The position numbers and the translations under genes were made by a program. This document shows, piece after piece, positions 50,021 through 60,121 of a stretch of 64,000 nt of DNA. Below the pieces are notes generated by a model, which saw only the letters and a list, made by a program, of their open reading frames with translations, was not told the origin of the DNA and made no database searches. Source of the DNA: Spodoptera frugiperda (Eukaryota > Arthropoda > Insecta > Lepidoptera > Noctuidae); assembly GCF_023101765.2 (NCBI RefSeq), contig NC_064231.1, positions 7,268,501-7,332,500 on the forward strand. The letters run 5' to 3'. Positions within the stretch are counted from its first letter, which is position 1. Each line of letters starts with the position of its first letter.

Positions 50021-50060
50021 TCTCTTTAGCTTTTTTTAATAAGCTAAAGCTAAAGAGAGA
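50021..50060. repeat. Short hairpin
   Basis: TCTCTTTAGCTTT is followed by its reverse complement AAAGCTAAAGAGA after about a dozen bases. No associated gene. Confidence 0.6.
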
Positions 50061-50528
50061 CATTAGCTTTTTTAATGAAATCCTTTATTATTTATAGTTT
50101 ATTCTCTCTTATCTCCACATGACAGGGATAATTCATGTCACAATTTGAGCACCTACCCCTCCTCGAATGTTCTCAAATTTATAACTGTATTTGTACTAAA
50201 AATAAAATAATCCTACCTACTTGCCACATTTCATAGTTCTAGGTAAAACATTTCCCGTATTTGTCCCGATAACCATTTTTAATTCCCCTGAAGTTGCCGA
50301 ATAATATCTTGCATAGAACTTACATCAATAATTTAAAATAAGTACGTGCCATCCACACTGGGCGTGAACGCGTACTAACAAACTAATATAATATTCCTAA
50401 ATTAACTTGTTTTGCCTGTGTGTGTAGGTACACAAGCGCGTATGTCTGTGAACATCGATGACCGCATCCAAAATATCGACATCGTCTGTTTGCTGTCGTT
50501 TGACATTACGTTAGGTGCTAGAGAAATG

Positions 50529-50536
50529 TATAAAAG
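50529..50536 (+). promoter_or_regulatory. TATA box of cuticle gene 1
   Basis: TATAAAAG. An initiator-like ATCAGTC follows with its A at 50562, 33 bases downstream of the TATA start, and the ATG is at 50597. The same arrangement with identical TATA-to-initiator spacing precedes the other two cuticle genes. Confidence 0.85.
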
Positions 50537-50596
50537 ATAATGATGCGTATGAAGGTGCATCAGTCGCCCATCAGCCACCGAACCAAACTTACCAAA

Positions 50597-51443
50597 ATGA
50601 AATCGGTACGTCCTTAAATTGTCTATTGATTTTATTAGTGTTATTGTAATTGTCATTTTCTTCACTGAAACATAATTTTATTTTTCGCCAAATCTATTGT
50701 AAATGTGATACCATCAGTGTTTAGTGCCTTTTATTTTATTTGTCCGATATTTTTTGGCTTGAGGCTTTAAGTTAAAAGTGCGTCGTAGCTTTACGTTGTG
50801 GTTTGTTTCCAGATGATCGTCGTCGCCCTCGCCCTCGTGGCCGTCGCCGTGGCCGTGCCCGTCGCCCCTGCTGATGAAGCCAAGCTCGTTCGGTCAGCAT
50901 TCGAACAGTCCCCCGAGGGTGGCTACGCTTACGGGTAAGCACTTCTATCATTATTCTTTTTTTCTCCCGTAAAATTACCTTGAACTCTACTGTTCCGATT
51001 TTCGTACTATGAATGTGGTTATAGTCTAGGTTAGTAACTATGTTAAGTAAACTGTTTGGCTAACTTTTTGGGATATATATCTAAATATAAAATATAAATA
51101 ACCTTTCGTTTCGTTATATTCTGAAGAAAAAAATAACATTAAAATTTCCGGGACTGCAAAAATACATTAACTTTAATATAATAATAAAAAAATCTATGTG
51201 TATATTAATGATTTTTATATTAATAGATTTGAAGTTGACAATGGCATCGTCCGTGACGAGACTGGTGAATTGAAGGAAGCTCTGGATGAGGAGAACAAGC
51301 CCCACAGTGTCGTTGTTGTCCGCGGATCTTACAGCTACCCCGGAGAAGACGGCAAGCCCATTGCCATCACTTACTTCGCTGACGAGACCGGATACCACGC
51401 GGAAGGAGAATCCATCCCCAAGGTCCCCGTTGCCAGGAGATAA
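50597..51443 (+). CDS. RR-1 cuticular protein, gene 1
   Basis: Three exons: 50597-50605 (only ATG AAA TCG), 50813-50934 and 51227-51443, giving 115 residues. Residues 1-18 are a hydrophobic signal peptide, with cleavage likely near AVAVP. Residues about 44-115 carry the Rebers-Riddiford domain; G-x8-G-x6-Y-x-A-x-E-x-G-Y-x7-P-x2-P is matched exactly, with YFADETGYHAEGESIP, which identifies the RR-1 (soft cuticle) class. RR proteins are secreted by epidermis and bind chitin in the procuticle. The gene shares exon layout, promoter geometry and the ending VPVARR with the two genes downstream, so it is the most divergent member of a local cluster. Expression in larval epidermis is inferred from the class. 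A possible poly(A) signal ATTAAA is at 51683-51688. Confidence 0.95.
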
Positions 51444-52189
51444 GCTACCAAATACGACACGCAGATGAATGATCAATTGATTAATGAAAAAATCAATTAA
51501 TTGGTTGTTTATCAGCTACCATGTTAAGGACCTGATAACGTTTAAGGAATTTATATAATGGTTACGATGAGGCAAGAGTGTGGTGCGGAAGATAATCCGC
51601 GCTTACCTTTTGTTGCTCGTTGGTACTTGTCACTCACTGCCATATTTTTGTACGTTTTTATATTATTTGTTGTGATGTAGCAATTAAATTTCAATTGAAG
51701 TCATATGTTTGTTTTCTTTTACTTAATCGATAACTATGTTTCGAAAGGTTAACAGTAACACTGAATTTGTTACTCAACAGCTTGTTGTTTTAGTGGTCCC
51801 AAACGGCTATTCATTTGGCAATAAATGGAGAATCAGTCAAATGTCACCCTGCACTTAGTAGTTTGACGATGATGACCTTTGATGAAATCTTTCATTAGTC
51901 TTCCTTTGTAAATATCTTTTCTTATTTTCATATTTGTCCGTTGTTGACGAGTCTTTGCTTGTGAGGCAGCTTGGCAGGTACTTAACAACTTACTGACCTT
52001 TAATATTTTTAGTAAAGTTTAAGCTTTCTGAAGGTTATATCAATATTTGTCTCTCTGCATTAGGCATCTTATAGTAATGTGCTGTATAAAACAAAAAAAT
52101 AAAATAACACTCTAACTCTTTAAAAAAATATATTTGTGACTAAAAAGTTGTAATCGATTACTTTACTAACCATAATATGGAATATAAGT

Positions 52190-52310
52190 TTTTAATTACC
52201 ATGTTTATTAATTTCTTTGAGTTTCCGATATTTCGGCACTGTTGCAAGCGCCTTGATCACGGATGAACTGAAATGAGAGTTCATCCGTGGAATGCTCACT
52301 TGTTTATAAT
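52190..52310. repeat. Interspersed repeat with hairpin end
   Basis: TTTCCGATATTTCGGCACTGTTGCAAGCGCCTTGATCACGG is followed by ATGAACTGAAATGAGAGTTCATCCGTG, whose halves CACGGATGAACT and AGTTCATCCGTG are reverse complements. Related to 40320-40520. The class is unknown. Confidence 0.5.
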
Positions 52311-52734
52311 ATAATTGTAATTATTTTCTACAATGTTTTACTGAACTTTATTGTAGGTAAAACTGTTTGGTAACTCTTGTGTCTTCCTTCCCAAAGCCAT
52401 TGGTCTGATCATCTGTTAATAATATTTAAATTGTAAGATAATAAAAATCGACAAAATGATATGAAATTATGCCATTTGAAAACATTTGATGAATAATTTT
52501 ATTAACATCTTTAAAATTTAATTCTTGCATCGTTTAAGTAATTTTTGTTTGCAAGCTTTGTGTTATCTTAACCCCAATTCAACTTTAGCTTGAACTTTTC
52601 ACGTTGGTGATTGGCCGCTGCAATCCGTCGTTTTATTTGCGATTGACCTTAAAATATCATAACTGCCAAATTATAAATGACTTACAAGGTATTATAGTGA
52701 AAAATATTGGTCACAAATTGTTACATTCGATTAA

Positions 52735-53000
52735 ATATGTAGGCAGAGGTGCACATTACAGCATGTAATGTCGCTATACAATGTACACCCACTTTACACC
52801 ATTTGTGTTATTAGTCCCATGAAATGGGGGGTGAGCCTATTGCCATATACTGGGCACAATTCCAGACTCCGTGCTACTACTGGGAAATTTTCGAAAAACC
52901 AAAAAAGCCCAGTAATATTTTGCCCGACCTGGGAATCAAACCCAAGACCCCTTGTCCAGCAGTCGCACTTGCGACCACTCGACTAATGAGGCACTCTATG
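52735..53000 (-). mobile_element. SINE-like element, same family as 63815-64000
   Basis: GGCAGAGGTGCACATTACAGCATGTAATG...CCATATACTGGGCAC...GACTCCGTGCTACTACTGGGAAATTTTCGAAAAACC is followed by CCTGGGAATCAAACCCAAGACC, which read on the minus strand is a B-box-like GGGTTTGATTCCC. This suggests a tRNA-derived head on the minus strand. The second copy at the window's end matches closely but is cut off. Confidence 0.6.
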
Positions 53001-53226
53001 ATGGTATGTTTATAAAATAATAATAAGGAATACCATTATTATATAATTCTGAGCTTATTAGCAATAAAAAGTGTAGAAGCGTACATAATGTATAGGAATG
53101 CGTACAAGACGGTTGGCGGTCAAGGTCACAGCACCGTCTGCATGGCAAACGACAGACTTGTACGTGTGTGCATTTTAACGACAAATAGTCGAATGTAGAC
53201 ACACATTGCCAACGAGTTTAACTACT

Positions 53227-53336
53227 GTACTCAGAATCATTTAATGGATACTTAACCCAGTCCTTAGTAATTGTTTTCAGGATACAATTGGTAATCATAG
53301 GAATAGGTTAAGTAATCATTAAATGATTCTGAGTAC
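53227..53336. mobile_element. 110-bp MITE with 31-bp terminal inverted repeats
   Basis: GTACTCAGAATCATTTAATG...TACTTAACC at the left matches GGTTAAGTA...CATTAAATGATTCTGAGTAC at the right over 31 bases with about two mismatches, around a centre of about 48 bases. Non-coding. The flanks do not show a clear target duplication. Confidence 0.75.
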
Positions 53337-53389
53337 GCTGGTTAGACTTTCTTTTTCTTCTCCTATAATAACAACTTCTGATTTGTTTC

Positions 53390-53485
53390 GTTGCGGGATC
53401 CAAGACAGTCATTCATTTCCCTGGGACGCGCCGGACTTCAGTGTTCCGGTGTTTTCATGGTTGTATCTACTGTAGATCTTGGCTT
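53390..53485 (+). repeat. Repeat segment shared with 59010-59095
   Basis: GACGCGCCGGACTTCAGTGTTCCGGTGTTTTC followed by TCTACTGTAGATCTTGGCT recurs at 59025-59095 with few changes. Contains the palindromic CCGGACTTCAGTGTTCCGG. The class is unknown; it may be part of a non-LTR element. Confidence 0.55.
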
Positions 53486-53529
53486 ACTTATGTAGTATCT
53501 AACATGCTATAAGTTACTGTAGGTACCGC

Positions 53530-53690
53530 TAAGACCCAGAGCTGCGGATAACGTAACAGGCTCATAACAGGAGAAGGAAAGGGGTGGTTTTAAGTCAGTA
53601 AGAGTCTGACACTCCTCCGCCTCACGCAAGGCGGGAGAAGTCATTGGATGATTCCCCCCCCCCCCAAAAAAAAAGGTACCACCAAGATCA
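53530..53690 (+). mobile_element. R1-like LINE 3' tail with C/A homopolymer end
   Basis: AGAGCTGCGGATAAC...GGGGTGGTTTTAAGTCAGTAAGAGTCTGACACTCC...AAGGCGGGAGAAGTCATTGGATGATT is followed by a run of about 13 C and about 10 A. The A-run is the retrotransposon tail. The C-run replaces the usual TTCCACCCTC and may be slippage or a sequencing artefact. Confidence 0.7.
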
Positions 53691-55199
53691 TCAATGGTGC
53701 TATAAAATATATACAAAATAAAATATTTTTTTCAGTTGGACTTTAAAAGTAACAAAAATAAAAATGAATTAGTTGCTTTTTCTATAATCTTTTTTTTGTG
53801 TATCTTATGTTATACTATGAAATTCATAAGTCTGTTTTCGAACCATTTGAAAGTGATTGGCATTCTATCCTACGATCTTTGTTTCATAAATTCTTTTATT
53901 ATTGTTTAATATGCAGAAAAACGTAAAAAAACAAATATAGAAACATAAAACTAAATGAACACTACATTTCAATAGGAGTCCTAGAAAGGCCTGGGCAATC
54001 TTACGGTGGTACATTGTTACGCGACTTATACCCGGGTTGAAAATAAAAATAAACGGGAAATAAATTCTTGATTCTTATATGGGACGCAGGTATATCGGAG
54101 ATGGTCTAAACCTGCCATTGATGGCATGGGCCGCACCATAAGTATCAGATCACGCCACGTGGCCCACTTATAGCAGGGAATGGTTAATGACGACCATTCG
54201 ATTAATATTAGTAGGGATTCTTACCATACTTCTGAGTCTTTCTCCTAAAAAAGCTAGGCGCCATTTTAATTCTTCCCCCATCACAAAAAAGGTACCTACA
54301 GCAACGTATTAAGATTCAAATCATTAGGCAGTCAAAAATAGTCGTATTACAAGTTTGAGTCTTCTATTTCGTTTTTTATGTACCTAGCTCAATAAAAAAC
54401 AAATAATATTAAAATGGCGTTTAATATTTTATCTAGGTATTCTATGCAATTTATTACCATCACGTGATATAAGTAGGTATTATTATGTATTCTCTGAAAT
54501 GGTTTTTAGAAGTGCGTACCTACCTACAGGTTAAAAAACTCCTTACATTTATTAGTTAAATATAAAAAAGGACGCGATTATAAATTGATTGTTAAAGGAT
54601 TAGATTACAATGAACATAATTATAGAAAGTCAAGAAAAAATGTGTGCTTGTTTCTGCTTGATTAGTATGCAATATCTGATGATGAATACATAACAGTGAA
54701 GCCATTAAATTTTTATTTTTATATACTGGCAGTCCCTATCTTACACACTTAGCTGTCATAGAAACATACATATTATATAGAAAACTTAACAAATCTTACC
54801 CGATGTTCATAGTAGGGTAAAACATAGCCATCAAATTTAATAAAATTGTTAAATTCACCGTTATCAATCAAACTACTAATTACTGGAATACCTATGTATT
54901 TTCGATTCTTATTTTTTTAAGTTTCCGTTCTAGACAGATCTATTAAACAATCTAATTTAATAGAAAAGAAATAATCTGTCGTCGTGGTGATATCCTATTT
55001 GTGCTAGTTTTCTATATTTTATTCTTTTTTCTGGTTGTCGTCATCATCTGCATATCCATTACAGGTTACACCTAAGTACTATAAATTTTAATGTCAACTT
55101 AAAATAAAAAAAATCAAATCGCTGTAGTATCAATAAACGAATCCGGATTAGCTATGCTATATTGACTCGACATTGAATTAGAAGTGGGAGAAATTCATG

Positions 55200-55207
55200 T
55201 ATATAAG
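55200..55207 (+). promoter_or_regulatory. TATA box of cuticle gene 2
   Basis: TATATAAG, with the initiator ACATCAGTCGC centred on A at 55233, again 33 bases from the TATA start; the ATG is at 55268. Confidence 0.85.
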
Positions 55208-55267
55208 CTTATTTCGCGACAGCTTAGACATCAGTCGCACATCTGCAACCGAACACAACCTATCAAA

Positions 55268-56052
55268 ATGAAATCCGTACGTTCATTTTTAATATTTACT
55301 AAATAACGATCTACATAATTTTGAAATGTTATCTAAATAAATATTCTTTAAAATCAGATTGCATATCACTGTGTACGTTGTTTGATCCTAATTACTATAT
55401 ATAACCTGAATGGGTCGGCTCGGCCGGGGAAGTATCACCTCTAACAGAATACCAACGTGAATTTGTGACATAATGCTTTTGTATTTCGTTTGACAAGTGA
55501 GAGTTCCGGATGGCAAGCCCATTTCGGAATACGGTACGGTAACGTCTTTTTATAGTATTTTAACAATGTGTTTTGTGTAATATAGATGATCATTGTCGCC
55601 CTCGCCCTCGTGGCCGTCGCCGCCGCTATCCCCGTCGACGAGCCCCCCAAGATCCTGCGCTCTAATTTCGACCAGCAGCCCGAGGGAGGCTACGCGTTTG
55701 GGTAAGACAATTACATAATATTTTGGAATTAAACTGATTTAGATTGAGTGGTAAATTTTACTACTCAAGTTAATATTCCATCAGTAATATTTAGAGGACT
55801 GAATAACAAAATCATAATTTATGTATTACCTACAGATTTGAGACCGAGAACGGTATCGCCCGCCAGGAAGAAGGTCAGGTGAAGCAAGTTGTTGACGAGG
55901 AGAACAAGCCCCAGTCCGTCGTTGTTGTCCGCGGTTCTTACTCCTACACCGACGTCGACGGCAAACCTGAGACCATTAACTACTTCGCTGACGAGACCGG
56001 ATACCACGCGGAAGGAGACTCCATCCCCAAGGTCCCCGTTGCCAGGAGATAA
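55268..56052 (+). CDS. RR-1 cuticular protein, gene 2
   Basis: Three exons: 55268-55276 (ATG AAA TCC), 55586-55701 and 55836-56052, giving 113 residues. A signal peptide (MKSMIIVALALVAVAAA) is followed by mature IPVDEPPKIL. The RR-1 core GSYSYTDVDG...YFADETGYHAEGDSIPKVP matches the chitin-binding consensus in full, and the protein ends VPVARR. It differs from gene 1 mainly in the mature N-terminus. Gene 3 at 60122 is its near copy with a broken frame, so this is the intact member of the pair. A secreted structural protein of flexible cuticle. The poly(A) signal AATAAA at 56258-56263 is well placed, about 200 bases after the stop. Confidence 0.95.
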
Positions 56053-56257
56053 GCTGCTACTGACTTCCCATCGATCTTAAACATACTTCGATAGCTTTAT
56101 TGACAATGATCCATTGTGCCTAATGACTTTGTTATCGTTTAAGTTTACCAGTCAGACAGGAGCGCGCGGTGGCATTACTGCTACCCTTACTTCTTAACGT
56201 TCCTTGTTATTTAATTCTGTTACCTGTTGAGTTTTATTTTAATGTGATCGCAATGTA

Positions 56258-56263
56258 AATAAA
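56258..56263 (+). terminator. Poly(A) signal of cuticle gene 2
   Basis: AATAAA about 206 bases after the stop codon. The same signal is conserved at 61005-61010 in the duplicate. Confidence 0.65.
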
Positions 56264-56264
56264 T

Positions 56265-57176
56265 GAAAATGAGAAGACTAAAATTTTGTGTATTTTAATG
56301 TTTCCTTATTCTCAAGAGTCACTTTCAAAAATGTCAGTGGGTTTTAATAATGGGTTCGTAATTCATTCGACGATGTTTACCAACTATTATTATAAAAAAT
56401 AAAATTTAATAAACTATGTTTAATTATGTAATCCAATGTTTCCCGTAATTTCTGTTGATAATATGTTAAACTATACAGTTACATTAGTTCTACCTGCCAA
56501 AACGGACTCTCTGCCAAGATGACTATGTGTTCCATGAAAAAAGGAGTCTTATTGCGTTGCAAATATTGTGATGCCAACAAGACGCAGTGACGTCACTTAC
56601 CGTATTGCACATGAAATTATGGGCATATTGCAAAAAGTTTTGCACTAACAGTACAATAGATTTTTAGTTTTCATTCCGCTTATAGATGTATTTTGCGGTG
56701 ACCGCAAATTAAATTTAGTTTTGTTGGATTGTTCTCTTTTTACCATGTATCTATTTAATAAATAAATAAATACCAGCAATATAATCACGACTGGCTGGTG
56801 TTACATTGATTACATACAACTAAAATAGAAACAACATGGTTTGTACAATTATTATAAAGAGATGAGGCCGTTACAGTTTCATTCATAAAAACTATTGATG
56901 ACTAAACCGCTGAATGAATCGTACTCGTAATGTATTCTTTGCTTACACCGTTGCGCTTACGCCGCCCTCCATTGTCGTGTTGCGTGGCCGTTCGCGCACA
57001 TACATTGGCCTCCGATGATTTATGTGTTGCACCTGAGTTATGAATATTTTTCTATAAAATGTCACTCAATATACTCAATAATGGCAATCAATTAGGCACG
57101 TGCCAAAGAGCAGTTTTATTCAGCAGGACATACTTCTACTTCTACTAAAGCAGTGCATACTTCTGAAGTTTTATTA
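56265..57176. other. Intergenic stretch before the fold-back element
   Basis: No gene or clear repeat family was recognised. An (AAAT)n-like short run near 56757-56773 could be the tail of a LINE fragment. Otherwise nothing specific was seen. Confidence 0.4.
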
Positions 57177-58270
57177 TACAGGGTGTCCCTGAAATTGACG
57201 TCCAACGGGCACTAGATGATCAGCAAGGTTCCAACTGTTATCAGAAAAATATAAAAAAAATCTAAGTCCTACAGTTTTTAAATTACAGTGACTTATGTGT
57301 TATCCACGAAAAAGTACACCCTGTGCCAGTCATTTGACTCTTGTTGCTACAAATCTTTATTTTTTCGTCTGCAGTCTTCCTTACATTATCCTGAATAGTG
57401 CTCCAGTAATATGGAATCATAAATTCTTAGCCAACTGCTTTAGATTGGAAAACATTGTTAGTTTTAGAGGAACCAAATGCTCTGAATAAATTTTTCACCT
57501 TACTTTAAGTGACTGTACTGAATAAATTATGTATTGCGCTAGTAGTGGCAAATTTCACCAAAGTTGGCGCATTTAATAAGGATTCTAAAATGGTATAGCA
57601 CTTTGCACCTTATTTCTTAAATTCGACACAAAAAAGATTTTTCAATGAAACTCGGTTTCGATGAATTTATTTGAACTTACTAATATTTCTTCTAGTGTAC
57701 TCAAATCATACGTTATAACCTCGTATGCACTAGACAACACTTTGCACGCGATTTGTTATCATGCATGTTGATAATCAGCGAGGATCTCTAGTCAAACAAT
57801 ATTGTCTGTCTACTCATGATTTCGCTTGCTGCTTTCGTTGGCAAGTGCTATACCATTTTAGAATCCTTATTAAATGCGCCAACTTTGGTGAAATTTGCCA
57901 CTACTAGCGCCATACATAATTTAATCAGTACAGTCACTTGAAGTAAGGTGAAAAATTTATTCAGAGCATTTGGTTCCTCTAAAACTAACAATGTTTTCCA
58001 GTCTAAAGCAGTTGGCTAATAATTTATGATTCCGTATTACTGGAGTACTATTCAGGATAATGTAAGGAAGACTGCAGACGAAAAAATAAAGATTTGTAGC
58101 AACAAGAGTCAAAAGACTGGCACAGGGTGTACTTTTTCGTGGATAACACATAAGTCACTGTAATTTAAAAACTGTAGGACTTAGATTTTTTTTTATATTT
58201 TTCTGATAACATTTAGAACCTTGCCGATCATCTGGTGCCTGTTGGACGTCGACTTCAGGGACACCCTGTA
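57177..58270. mobile_element. Fold-back DNA element with about 427-bp inverted arms
   Basis: The left arm 57177-57603 (TACAGGGTGTCCCTGAA... to ...GGTATAGCACTT) and the right arm 57843-58270 (AAGTGCTATACC... to ...CAGGGACACCCTGTA) are reverse complements with only scattered mismatches and one- to two-base indels. They flank a 239-bp non-repeated centre. The outermost bases are TA-CAGGG...CCCTG-TA, consistent with a TA target of the Tc1/mariner type. There is no transposase frame. Each arm yields a 64-residue open frame (57295-57489 + and 57957-58151 -) that is the same sequence seen twice, not a gene. The RNA would form a long double strand. Confidence 0.85.
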
Positions 58271-59009
58271 TGTATATAGGCTTACAGGACGGAGGCAGTA
58301 TCTGTGCTCGGGGGACTACTTCCAGTCGATCTTGGGGTGCAGCGATGTGCTGCTATGTAAGTACTACAATGCGAGCCCAAAGTTTTCTGCGGGCTTTCTA
58401 GCACAATGTGATCAAAACAATCTGACATCTGGGATGTACTAATAATTGAATGGCAGTGTAGTTGGGCTTCTTCCATCAAGGGCCGCCACCTTTATCAGTT
58501 CTGTCCATCAGTGTATGAGCGGCTGGAGAGAACACGTTGGACTGTGTTGCTTAATTTCTTACTGGCTACAGGGTAACTTTAAAGCAAATAGTTCTAATTT
58601 AAACTTGTTTATTCACCATGGTGCCAATGCAAATTTAACAGCGGAACTGCAATACGAGCAGTCTGTCCATCACATACTTAGGGAGTGTAGTCTCTGACAA
58701 TGTGAACGTGATGCTAGATAATTTAATTGTTTCATCAGGTGTAGTTTATTATACGGATCTTGTGGAATCTAGAACAAAATTCCGTGCGTTTAGGCGTTTT
58801 TGCCATACATTTTACTGGAAGCAAATATATATAACAGCTCACACAGGACCTTTTTACTTTTAATTCAAACTTCCATGTTGCTTAACGACTGGGCTTCCCT
58901 CAGTTGTGCAATCTCTTTTTGTGCATTTAGGCTTCAGTAATTATGTCTCCTGCGTTAAATTTCACCGAGGGAAGTGGAAACTATCGTTTTCTTTTCTTGT
59001 CCTCTAATT

Positions 59010-59095
59010 ATTTCGTTGTGGGATCAGACGCGCCGGACTTCAGTGTTCCGGTGTTTTCGTGATTCTATCTATTGTAGATCCTGGCTAACAGGAGT
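59010..59095 (+). repeat. Repeat segment shared with 53390-53485
   Basis: TTCGTTGTGGGATCAGACGCGCCGGACTTCAGTGTTCCGGTGTTTTC...TCTATTGTAGATCCTGGCT is the second copy of the segment at 53390-53485. The order of blocks is conserved, but a block of about 20 bases after GGGATC is missing here. Confidence 0.55.
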
Positions 59096-59469
59096 TGCAG
59101 CGGTAAATGGGGGTTGTGGCGGGCTTGTCCCAAATTAAAAATATGTTTATAGAAGATGGATAGAGATATTACGGAGTTACAGAAGAAAGAGCTGGCCTTA
59201 TAGCGGCAGATTTCAGTTTAAGTTATAGGAAGCAGTCTCAAGCCCTTACCCATACAATCGGTAAGAAAGTGATAACTATTGACTATTTTACTACCCATGT
59301 ATTGTCCCATGCTAAGCAAATAATGCTTTTTAGCGTTTATAAGCGACAAACCTTATCAAGCATCATCTTGCCTCACTGACTTGCGGATTGCCAAACTATT
59401 ATTTACTTCATTTACACTATTATTTATTTAGTTGTTGACGTTTCAAAAGTACCAATATGGTTCAATTGC

Positions 59470-59580
59470 ATTTTTTTATGGAACACGCAGTAATTGAGCA
59501 GACGCATCATCTGATCGCCGCCGCCCATGGACACTTGAAACACCAGAGGCGTTACAAGTGCGTTGGCGGTTTCGGTGAGG
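59470..59580 (-). repeat. Interspersed repeat tail (minus strand)
   Basis: CAGACGCATCATCTGATCGCCGCCGCCCATGGACACTTGAAACACCAGAGGCGTTACAAGTGCG is the reverse complement of the repeat type at 23725-23822, better preserved here. Confidence 0.55.
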
Positions 59581-60063
59581 CCGTGGTATCACTGCGGTCG
59601 AGCCGGCCCATTCCTGCAGAAGCATGGCTCTCTCACACTTAAATGCTTTTGACTTCGAATTTGGTTCGTCGCTATTAGATCCTGGCGTACATGGTACCAG
59701 TACATGAATTCACCATTTGATTCTTTGATCTTTACTTACTATGATACATTAATACAATCCATTCTACAATGCCATAATTAAAATGCAGATATATGTAGAA
59801 ATTTATCTCCTACTGCTTTCACATGATTCATATCATGATTCTCTTGTCTGATCTATTTAGGTTTAATTTTATGTTTTAGTACTTTATTACTGTTACTACG
59901 ATGTTTCACTAAAATTAAATTTTAATTGATTTACATCTGATTATTCTAATTTCAATGTCACATAAAAATGGATATCACACTAATACTCGTAGTATGCTTT
60001 CAATAAAGGAATCTGGATTGGTGACATTGTGCGTTTGACATTATAATATAAGCAGAAGAAATG

Positions 60064-60071
60064 TATATAAA
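60064..60071 (+). promoter_or_regulatory. TATA box of cuticle gene 3
   Basis: TATATAAA, with the initiator ACATCAGTCGC centred on A at 60097, 33 bases from the TATA start. The promoter looks intact although the reading frame is not. Confidence 0.8.
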
Positions 60072-60121
60072 CCAATTTGGGTATAGGTCTGACATCAGTC
60101 GCTCAGCAGCTACCGAACAAA

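Larger units (their letters stand above)
45581..50528. other. Intergenic region between ORC3 and the cuticle genes
   Basis: No coding exon was recognised in about 5 kb. A possible ORC3 poly(A) signal ATTAAA is at 45673-45678. The stretch contains a SINE (46275-46450), a diverged SINE-like B box near 47135, a small Helitron (48097-48280), a 58-bp MITE (49796-49853) and a hairpin (50021-50060). Confidence 0.5.
51444..55130. other. Intergenic region between cuticle genes 1 and 2
   Basis: No coding exon was recognised. It holds a dispersed repeat (52190-52310), a SINE-like element (52735-53000), a 110-bp MITE (53227-53336), a repeated segment (53390-53485) also found at 59010-59095, and an R1-like LINE tail (53530-53690) ending in an unusual C-run and A-run. 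Confidence 0.5.
55131..56264 (+). repeat. Tandem duplication unit A (cuticle gene 2)
   Basis: From CAATAAACGAATCCGGATT through the promoter, all exons and introns to GTAAATAAATG, this segment matches 60001-61011 closely, including intron sequence. It is a recent segmental duplication. Unit A has about 90 extra bases in intron 1 (about 55351-55436) that unit B lacks. Confidence 0.85.
58271..60000. other. Intergenic stretch with repeat debris
   Basis: Open frames at 58221-58442 (which starts inside the fold-back element) and 58446-58697 show no recognisable domain. 59010-59095 repeats 53390-53485, and 59470-59580 is a LINE/SINE tail on the minus strand. No gene was recognised. Confidence 0.45.

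Noticed and set aside
57295..57489. 64-residue open frame found twice (also 57957-58151, minus) as a possible conserved gene pair
   Set aside because: Both are the same sequence in the two arms of one fold-back element. There is no domain, and the identity comes from the inverted repeat.
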